Made by a program: the position numbers and the translations under genes
NCBI RefSeq assembly: GCF_002531575.1
Contig: NZ_NWTI01000003.1
Span: forward strand, 62,001-126,000
Source: Bradyrhizobium sp. Y36
GTDB taxonomy: Bacteria; Pseudomonadota; Alphaproteobacteria; Rhizobiales; Xanthobacteraceae
Direction: 5' to 3'
Length of the DNA: 64,000 nucleotides
In this document: positions 58,497 through 64,000 of the stretch, piece by piece
Layout of the letters: each line of letters begins with the position of its first letter
Position numbering within the stretch: the first letter of the stretch is position 1
The notes under the pieces: generated by a model
Databases searched by the model: none
Seen by the model: only the letters and a program-made list of their open reading frames with translations
What the model was told of the DNA's origin: nothing

Positions 58497-59717
58497 TCAG
58501 TCCTTTGCCGCCTTCGGCGCGGCACGACGCAGCAGCACGGCGACCGCCATCGCCGCTCCGACGACGGACATCAGGGCGAAGCCGGTGTAAGGATAGGAGT
58601 GCGTGGAGAATTGCGCGACCTTGCCGTCACCGAACACCGTCGGCATGAACGGCTTCAGCGTGAATGCACCCATGGCATTGAGGCTGTGACCGTACCACCA
58701 CAGCCACGCCGCGTACTCCATGATGAACGCCACGGGCAGGATCATGGGAGCGACGCCGAGCGCATAGAACAGTACCGAGCGCGGCTTGCGGGCGACCCAC
58801 AGGAAAGCCAGCATCGCGGCCAGCACGGCACCATAAACGACGTAGAGCGACGTCGTCATGATGGCCACGAGACGCGCATTCTTGGTCGGCTCGTTGAACC
58901 AGCGTCCGAGGCTTTCGTCATAGTGCCACGCCATCACGTCGATCCCGCGGCCGGTCCATGGCGGCGTCGGATCGGTCAGGCTGACCGGCGCCTTTTGCTC
59001 ATAGACGCTCTTCAGGACCCGAATGAGCTGATCCTTGTCGGCGTTGCGCTCCACCTTCGGCGCTGCCGTCTCCCCGATATGGCTCTTGGCCAGGGATTCC
59101 TTGAGCTGCCGCACGACCGGGTGCAGCGTATCGCTGCTCGCCTCGTCCTCCGCCCGCCCGAGACTGTCGATGAGGCCGACCACCCAACCGCGGTCGAGAT
59201 AGCGAATGCCGTTCGGCGCGAACAGGGCCAGCGACATCCAGACGGCAATCCCGGCGAAGCCGAGCGCCATGACGGCGGTCCGCACCCCCACGCCCGGCAC
59301 CGCGAAACCGACGATCAGGACACCGAGAAAGGAGAACAGGAACGGCGACAGCAGCTTTTCGACCGGGCCGCCGGATGCGATCGGATACATGCCGACGAAG
59401 TGGTTGATCGTGTCCATCTCGTGGACGCAATCGAGCGCCTCCTTCTCGAGCACCTCCTTCGACTCCCGCATCACGCAGCCGTTCGAGATGCGATTGACGT
59501 GGAAGTTGATGCGAACGCCCTGCGGGAAGGTCTGCGGCGGATAGTTCGGCGCGGTGAGCGAGACCCACCATACGGGCAGGAAGAACGACGCCGCGAGAGC
59601 CACCAGCGCGACCAGCGACGCCACGCGCATCAGCGGCATCGCCCAGGTCCGGCGCAAAGCCGACCCCGCCGGGCTGCTCGTGGGCCTCCCCGCCGTGACG
59701 CTCGCGATCTTGTTCAT
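58497..59717 (-). CDS. nosB: NosB-like membrane protein
   Basis: 406 residues with six predicted spans (about 30-50, 122-142, 146-166, 283-307, 314-340, 377-397) and a large periplasmic loop between spans 3 and 4 rich in charged residues. It matches in position and topology the NosB proteins found in clade II nos clusters, whose function is unknown; the symbol is by context. ATG 59717 follows AGGAG by 8 bases. The N-terminal 25 residues are basic and Ser-rich. Confidence 0.72.
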   Translation of the reverse strand: MNKIASVTAGRPTSSPAGSALRRTWAMPLMRVASLVALVALAASFFLPVWWVSLTAPNYPPQTFPQGVRINFHVNRISNGCVMRESKEVLEKEALDCVHEMDTINHFVGMYPIASGGPVEKLLSPFLFSFLGVLIVGFAVPGVGVRTAVMALGFAGIAVWMSLALFAPNGIRYLDRGWVVGLIDSLGRAEDEASSDTLHPVVRQLKESLAKSHIGETAAPKVERNADKDQLIRVLKSVYEQKAPVSLTDPTPPWTGRGIDVMAWHYDESLGRWFNEPTKNARLVAIMTTSLYVVYGAVLAAMLAFLWVARKPRSVLFYALGVAPMILPVAFIMEYAAWLWWYGHSLNAMGAFTLKPFMPTVFGDGKVAQFSTHSYPYTGFALMSVVGAAMAVAVLLRRAAPKAAKD

Positions 59718-59803
59718 GTGTCGATCTCCTGCATTGCGGCCACCTCGGCCCTCGGCCGTGAAGCCGAGGCGGTGGGCCGCAATTCTCCGCAAAACCGCAG
59801 GAC

Positions 59804-60550
59804 TTACTTGAAGTCCGGGTTCTTCCATCCCTTCGGCGCCACCAGATCGGCCGGCGGCTTCAGGCGCGAGACGTAATCGAGCACGGCCAGCGTGTCCTTG
59901 TCCGAGAAGTTCTTGATCTGCTCGACCATCTCGGGGTTCGAGTTGCGGCGCTTGCCTTCCTTGATCCAGCGATATTGCCGCACGAGATATTCGTAATGCT
60001 GGCCCTGAATCCGCGGATAGAATTTTTCGGCATTGCCGGCGCCGTCCGGGCCGTGGCAGCGCACGCAATTGTCGGCATAGAGCTTCGCGCCCAGCACAAG
60101 ATCATCGCCCTTGCCCACGCCGTTCTCCGGGTTCATCCGCAGGATGGCGATGTATTCCGACACATCGGCGATTGCCTGGGTGCCGCCGATCTCCGACGGC
60201 AGCGCGAACGGATACATCGTCGGATTGTCGCGGTGACCGTCACGAATGTCGGCGAGTTGCTTGATGATGACCGAGCGATGCTGACCCGCGAGCTGCGGGA
60301 ACGTTCCGTCGACCAGGCCCCAGCCTTCCGGCTGGTGGCAGGCCGAGCAGACCTCGTAGACGTCGCGGCCATTGTCCTTGTTCGGCTTGAGGTTCAGCGC
60401 CTCATCGCGCTCACCCCCCTGGCTCATCCATTCCTTCTTCTGCTTGTTCTCTTCGAACTTCTGCTGATCGACGGCAGGCCCGGCGGCGTAGACCAGGCTC
60501 GTTCCGACCAGGGCCGCGGCCAGCATGGCCGCCGAAAGTGCTCTTTTCAT
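59804..60550 (-). CDS. nosC2: Dihaem cytochrome c of the nos cluster
   Basis: 248 residues with Sec signal peptide (cleavage near VYA-AG) and two c-type haem motifs, CSACH (68-72) and CVRCH (162-166). Each domain has the cytochrome c4-like pattern (LAGQ...Q...GHR.NP.MYPFA). It probably carries electrons from NosG to NosZ. The gene symbol follows the cluster order in epsilonproteobacteria and is approximate. Confidence 0.82.
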   Translation of the reverse strand: MKRALSAAMLAAALVGTSLVYAAGPAVDQQKFEENKQKKEWMSQGGERDEALNLKPNKDNGRDVYEVCSACHQPEGWGLVDGTFPQLAGQHRSVIIKQLADIRDGHRDNPTMYPFALPSEIGGTQAIADVSEYIAILRMNPENGVGKGDDLVLGAKLYADNCVRCHGPDGAGNAEKFYPRIQGQHYEYLVRQYRWIKEGKRRNSNPEMVEQIKNFSDKDTLAVLDYVSRLKPPADLVAPKGWKNPDFK

Positions 60551-60582
60551 CGCATGTCTCCAATCTTGCTTCGGCTCATCGC

Positions 60583-61269
60583 CTATTTCGGGCCACGCTC
60601 AACCTGCGACAGGTAGTCGGCAATCAGCGCGATCTTCGCGTCGTCAAGCTTCTTGGCGAACGGCAACATCGTCGCGACCTTGCCTCCCTTGCGGACTCCG
60701 TCGCGGATCTCCGTCATCTGCAGCGCGACATAGTCGCGTTTCTGGCCGGCTATCTGCGGATAGCTCGCGAGCGGCTTCGATCCGTCGGGACCGTGGCATG
60801 TCCCGCATCCGCTCTTCAGATAGGCGTCCTTTCCAGCCGCGAGCCGCGCGCTGTCCGGAGCCGGATCGAGGGGCCGCGGCTTCGCAGCCGGCTGGCTGGC
60901 CAGGAATTCCGCGATCGCGGCCCGCTCCTCGGTGCTCGTCAGGTGCATGACGTCCTTCATGCCCTGCGTGCGCGGATAGCCTCGCGCATCGGGGCCCGAT
61001 ACGCGGCTGCCGTCCGCGATCCCCGCCATCTGCGCCAGCATGTATTTCGCGTCCTGGCCGGCGAGATCAGGATAGTTTTGAATGGCTTTCGCACCATCGC
61101 GGCCATGGCAGGCCACGCAGGTCTTGGCACGAAACAGCGACTTGCCGTCGAGCGAGCCCGGCGATGCCGTCGCCGCCTGCCCTTCGCTCGGGGCGGCGGA
61201 GGTCTGCGCAAGCGCTGCGGGCGCGGTGACCAGGAACGCTAGCGTGGCCAGAATACCGATTGTCTTCAT
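60583..61269 (-). CDS. nosC1: Dihaem cytochrome c of the nos cluster
   Basis: 228 residues with a Sec signal peptide (MKTIGILATLAFLVTAPAAL, cleavage ALA-QT) and two haem motifs, CVACH (51-55) and CGTCH (155-159). Paired YPDLAGQDAKYMLAQM and YPQIAGQKRDYVALQM segments mark an internal duplication of cytochrome-c4 type. It lies next to nosZ and is probably its direct electron donor. ATG 61269 has only a weak ribosome site; the longer upstream frame is a shadow. Confidence 0.85.
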   Translation of the reverse strand: MKTIGILATLAFLVTAPAALAQTSAAPSEGQAATASPGSLDGKSLFRAKTCVACHGRDGAKAIQNYPDLAGQDAKYMLAQMAGIADGSRVSGPDARGYPRTQGMKDVMHLTSTEERAAIAEFLASQPAAKPRPLDPAPDSARLAAGKDAYLKSGCGTCHGPDGSKPLASYPQIAGQKRDYVALQMTEIRDGVRKGGKVATMLPFAKKLDDAKIALIADYLSQVERGPK

Positions 61270-61424
61270 TTGTCTTCGACCTCGAACTTGGGATCGAGTT
61301 GGGCTCGGACTTGGAGCCGGCCAGGCGCAATTTGCGCCTGGCTTCGGCATTGAGCGGACGATCCGGAGAGCTCTTGCCGTCGCCGGAGACCGGCGGCGGC
61401 AGGACTGCTCCTCGATCCGCCAGC

Positions 61425-63716
61425 TCACTTCGTGACGGTCTTGGCGCCGTGCTCCTCCAGGTAGGTCTTGACGCGCAGACCGATGTCGGCGGCCTTGACC
61501 TGGTACTGCCACCACTGGTTCGCCCAGAGGGTCGCCTGCTGCCAGTCTTCCTTCTTGGCGGCGTCTTCGGCCTTCGCCTTCGCATCCTTCAGGAAGTTGA
61601 GCTGGTCCGTCGCGTCGTCGACGAGCGCGACGACGGTCGGGAAGTCCTTGTAGTTCGTGGAGAGGATGTACTTGACGACGCTGTCGATGACGCCCTGCGT
61701 CTCGACGTTGGTCTTGTACTGCTTGTCGTAGTCGGCCTTGGCGTAGACCGCGCCTGCCGTAGCCTTCGCAGCAACCTGCTCGACAAGTCCTTTCGGCTTG
61801 ACCATCAGGTAGCCTTCCATCTCGAGATGCAGCGCCGAACAGAATTCGGTGCAGTAGTACGAGAAGGCACCGGGTCGCTCGGCCTTGAACGTCACGGATG
61901 CCGTCTTGCCGGGCTCGAGGCTGAGATTGCCGATATAGGTCGACACGGCGAAACCATGCGTCTCGTCCTCGGCGCGCTCGGCGTTGGTCCAGTGGAACGT
62001 GACCTCGTCGCCTTCGTTGACGTCGACGATCTCCGGCGTGAAGTGCGAGCGGATGACGGTGCCGAACACGGTGACCTTGCCGGGCTCGCGCACGATCTTC
62101 TCGGATCCCGGCCGCACCGCAAAGGCACTGTCCTTCTCCGTGCGGCTATCCGTGCCATACTTGTAGCGCACGAGCGGCTTCAGCTTGTCCGCGGCGATGG
62201 CAGCCGCGTAGTGCGGCTCGCCGAGCGGCAGCGGCATATCGTACAGCAGCTCCATCTTGTCGCCGGAGATGTCGATCAGCTGGTGGTTCTGCGGATGCAG
62301 GGGACCGACCGGGTTGAAGCGGTCGATCGCGAGCTTGTTGAGGGCGATCAGGTACTTTCCGGCCGGCGCGGCGCTCTCGCCTTCCATCGCCGTGAGATGC
62401 CCGATGTTGTAGTGGACCGACAGCTTGTCGAGTACCTTGCCCTCGCAATAGTCGTATTTCGCGACCTGGCTATCCACGTACAGCGAGGTATAGGCGATGC
62501 ACGGCTTGGAATCGAACTGCGTGTGCAGCGGTCCGAGGCCGAGCTGAACCTGCTTGTGCAGCACCTGCTTCATGTCGAGGATCGGAATCCCGTAGGCGTC
62601 CTTGGAAGCGAACTGCTTCGCGTCGACGGCCGCCTTGATCTTCTCCCACGAATAGACCGACACATTGGTGTCGAGCTTGCCGCCGACGATGATGTACTTG
62701 CCGTCAGGCGTGACGTCGGCGCCATGCGGCGATTTCGGCTCCGCGATCAGATAGACCAGCCCTTCCGCGATGGCGGTCTGCATCGAGATGACGTCGTGCC
62801 CGTTGATCTTCGTCGTCTTGCCGGCGGCGGCGACTTCCGCTGCCTTCTTCCAGTTGATCACGTGCAGGAAATCGGCGTCGTTGGCCGAGCAGCCGGCCTC
62901 GAAGGGCGGCTTGCCCTGTTCGATACCGCCGACGTAGCGCTCGGCGCAGAACGAATTGGTGAAAGACCAGCCGTCCGACGGACCCTTGCCCGCATCCGAC
63001 AGATCCTGCGTGTAGGGCGGCAGTTCGATCGAGAACGACTTGCCGGTGTCGATCTGCCCCTTCTCGCGATCGAACTTCCAATAGGTGATCGCGCCGCGGA
63101 ATTTCTCGTTGAACTCGGAGAGCGGCGCGTAGCCGCGGCCGAGAACGCCCGGATATTGCGCCGCTTCGATGACGTATTCGGAATTCGGCGTCACAAAGGT
63201 GCCACCGTGCTCCGACTGCATGATCGGATTGGTCACGATCTGCCGGGTCTCGAAGTCCTTGAGCGAGATGACCGCGATGCGCGGATTCGCCTTGTCGTTG
63301 ATGAAGAGGAACTCGCCATCGGGCTTGCCGCCGGTCTCGGACAGTCCGGGATGATGGGTGTCGCCCCAATTGGGATTGCGACCATCAATCTGGCCTTGCG
63401 CCAGAATCTTCTTCGATTCGTCATCGTAGCCATAGCCTTGCCACGGCTCCGGCGTGAACACGGCGATGTATTTGAGAAGACGCATCGAAGGCACGCTGTA
63501 GACGATGACCTGTCCAGACTGGCCACCGGACGAGAAGACGAGAAACTCGTCGCGTCCGCCCGTCGGTACGTAAGTCTTTGCTGCAGCCAACACGTCCTTC
63601 TGACTGAGATTGCGACGCTTCATCACGTCTTCGAGGCTTTCAGCCGCAAACACGTTAGCTCCGGCGAAGCAGAGCAAGGCCCCCGCGGCCACAGATACCT
63701 TAAATAATGCCTTCAT
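61425..63716 (-). CDS. nosZ: Atypical (clade II) nitrous-oxide reductase NosZ
   Basis: 763 residues. The N-terminus MKALFKVSVAAGALLCFAGA is a Sec signal peptide without a twin-arginine motif, and the copper-site region reads DTHHPGLSETGGKPDGEFLF, both typical of clade II NosZ. All seven CuZ histidines can be seen: H121, H122, H170, H331, H398, H440 and H502. CuA ligands are H587, C622, C626, H630 and M633 (YCTEFCSALHLEM). After the CuA domain ends near 642, about 120 residues of charged helix follow (644-763), beyond the usual clade I length and without a haem motif. It reduces N2O to N2 in the periplasm. ATG 63716 follows AGGAG by 7 bases. Confidence 0.96.
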   Translation of the reverse strand: MKALFKVSVAAGALLCFAGANVFAAESLEDVMKRRNLSQKDVLAAAKTYVPTGGRDEFLVFSSGGQSGQVIVYSVPSMRLLKYIAVFTPEPWQGYGYDDESKKILAQGQIDGRNPNWGDTHHPGLSETGGKPDGEFLFINDKANPRIAVISLKDFETRQIVTNPIMQSEHGGTFVTPNSEYVIEAAQYPGVLGRGYAPLSEFNEKFRGAITYWKFDREKGQIDTGKSFSIELPPYTQDLSDAGKGPSDGWSFTNSFCAERYVGGIEQGKPPFEAGCSANDADFLHVINWKKAAEVAAAGKTTKINGHDVISMQTAIAEGLVYLIAEPKSPHGADVTPDGKYIIVGGKLDTNVSVYSWEKIKAAVDAKQFASKDAYGIPILDMKQVLHKQVQLGLGPLHTQFDSKPCIAYTSLYVDSQVAKYDYCEGKVLDKLSVHYNIGHLTAMEGESAAPAGKYLIALNKLAIDRFNPVGPLHPQNHQLIDISGDKMELLYDMPLPLGEPHYAAAIAADKLKPLVRYKYGTDSRTEKDSAFAVRPGSEKIVREPGKVTVFGTVIRSHFTPEIVDVNEGDEVTFHWTNAERAEDETHGFAVSTYIGNLSLEPGKTASVTFKAERPGAFSYYCTEFCSALHLEMEGYLMVKPKGLVEQVAAKATAGAVYAKADYDKQYKTNVETQGVIDSVVKYILSTNYKDFPTVVALVDDATDQLNFLKDAKAKAEDAAKKEDWQQATLWANQWWQYQVKAADIGLRVKTYLEEHGAKTVTK

Positions 63717-63819
63717 TTCGTGCTCCTGTAGCGTCCACCGCTTGCGCTCGCATACCCCAAAGACGTAGCGCGACGGCATCGCCGCCAATTCGGCCTCTCG
63801 GTGCCAATCTGCCAATCTC

Positions 63820-63837
63820 AGTGGTGAGAGCACCACT
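63820..63837 (-). promoter_or_regulatory. Hairpin in the nosZ upstream region
   Basis: AGTGGTG and CACCACT form a perfect 7-base inverted repeat with a 4-base loop, about 105-122 bases before the nosZ start. It could be an operator or a leader-RNA hairpin, but no factor is suggested by its sequence. Confidence 0.35.
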
Positions 63838-63880
63838 CACCGCTGGCCGGATAGATAATGAATCGCAGCTCTCAGTCGCA

Positions 63881-63894
63881 TTGATCGGGCGCAA
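63881..63894. promoter_or_regulatory. FixK-type box upstream of nosZ
   Basis: TTGATCGGGCGCAA fits the Bradyrhizobium FixK2 consensus TTG(A/C)-N6-(T/G)CAA, 165-178 bases upstream of nosZ. Its centre is 22 bases from the next box. It may allow microaerobic induction. Confidence 0.55.
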
Positions 63895-63902
63895 AACACG
63901 AC

Positions 63903-63916
63903 TTGACCACGGTCAA
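63903..63916. promoter_or_regulatory. Perfect FNR/FixK/NnrR-type box upstream of nosZ
   Basis: TTGACCACGGTCAA is the perfect TTGA-N6-TCAA form with TTGACC/GGTCAA arms, expected for FNR/CRP-family anaerobic or NO regulators. It lies 187-200 bases upstream of the nosZ start, so it could serve nosZ, a divergent gene beyond the window, or both. Confidence 0.65.
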
Positions 63917-64000
63917 TTGACGATCGTCTCTCCATCCCACGCGGACCTCTAACGACGAACATCAGCGACTTGCTCGCAACATCATCGACGCTTGCGCGCC

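Noticed and set aside
63707..63952. 81-residue plus-strand frame at the window end
   Set aside because: It starts inside nosZ, overlaps the FNR-type boxes and has no recognisable protein pattern.
1..64000. CRISPR arrays, tRNA or rRNA genes, transposases
   Set aside because: No spaced direct repeats, RNA gene signatures or transposase motifs were seen on reading either strand.

Overview
The window is high-GC DNA coded very densely on both strands, with gene families and an intergenic repeat remnant that fit a Bradyrhizobium-like alphaproteobacterium. Genus-level placement is an inference from gene style, not a computed result. No rRNA, tRNA, CRISPR array or insertion sequence was seen.

Layout. 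(1) 1-3885: the end of a surface-polysaccharide region, with a nucleotidyltransferase-family fragment, two GT4 glycosyltransferases and a convergent methyltransferase. (2) 4349-11139: a sugar-uptake and oxidation operon on the minus strand, with a binding protein, two permeases, a Gfo/Idh oxidoreductase, a ThuA-like protein and a LacI regulator. It resembles rhizobial thu loci but has no ABC ATPase. A divergent SDR dehydrogenase faces it. (3) 11346-33404: about 22 kb, all on the plus strand and mostly overlapping or closely spaced. It holds a Liv-type ABC importer whose LivF ATPase is fused to a Tm-1-like (UPF0261) domain, the TIM-barrel partner of that domain, a 970-residue SPFH/flotillin-like protein with 44-residue hendecad repeats, two tandem SRPBCC proteins, a molybdenum hydroxylase with a naturally split large subunit, MoxR/CoxE-type maturation proteins, an amidohydrolase, a metallo-beta-lactamase-fold hydrolase, a lactonase fused to an isochorismatase-like domain whose nucleophilic Cys is Ser, and an FMN oxidoreductase. 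This looks like a complete uptake-plus-catabolism system for an unknown heterocycle, lactone or amide, organised around a membrane scaffold. (4) 33492-47180: a long minus-strand acyl-CoA catabolism operon ending in tctBA. Divergent to it is a Bug/TctC-type receptor, followed by a TetR regulator and an SMP-30 lactonase. Three copies of a GACCGATCGGTC palindrome tie these units into one probable regulon. (5) 47191-49851: a LysR regulator, an LLM flavin monooxygenase and a flavin reductase. (6) 49919-63716: a nitrous oxide reductase locus of the atypical (clade II) kind, in the order nosZ, two dihaem cytochromes c, nosB, nosD, nosG, nosH, nosF, nosL, nosY, running directly into a MenA-like prenyltransferase and a TlpA-like thioredoxin. 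A SCO-family copper chaperone and a UbiE/MenG methyltransferase converge on it. Two FNR/FixK-type boxes lie upstream of nosZ.

How the genes work together. The nos operon contains a respiratory chain to N2O (NosGH quinol dehydrogenase, NosC cytochromes, NosZ), the copper-centre assembly proteins (NosD, F, Y, L, SCO, TlpA) and two candidate quinone-biosynthesis enzymes. Region 3 couples uptake, molybdenum hydroxylation, and ring or lactone hydrolysis. Region 4 couples tricarboxylate-type uptake, CoA activation and beta-oxidation-like steps.
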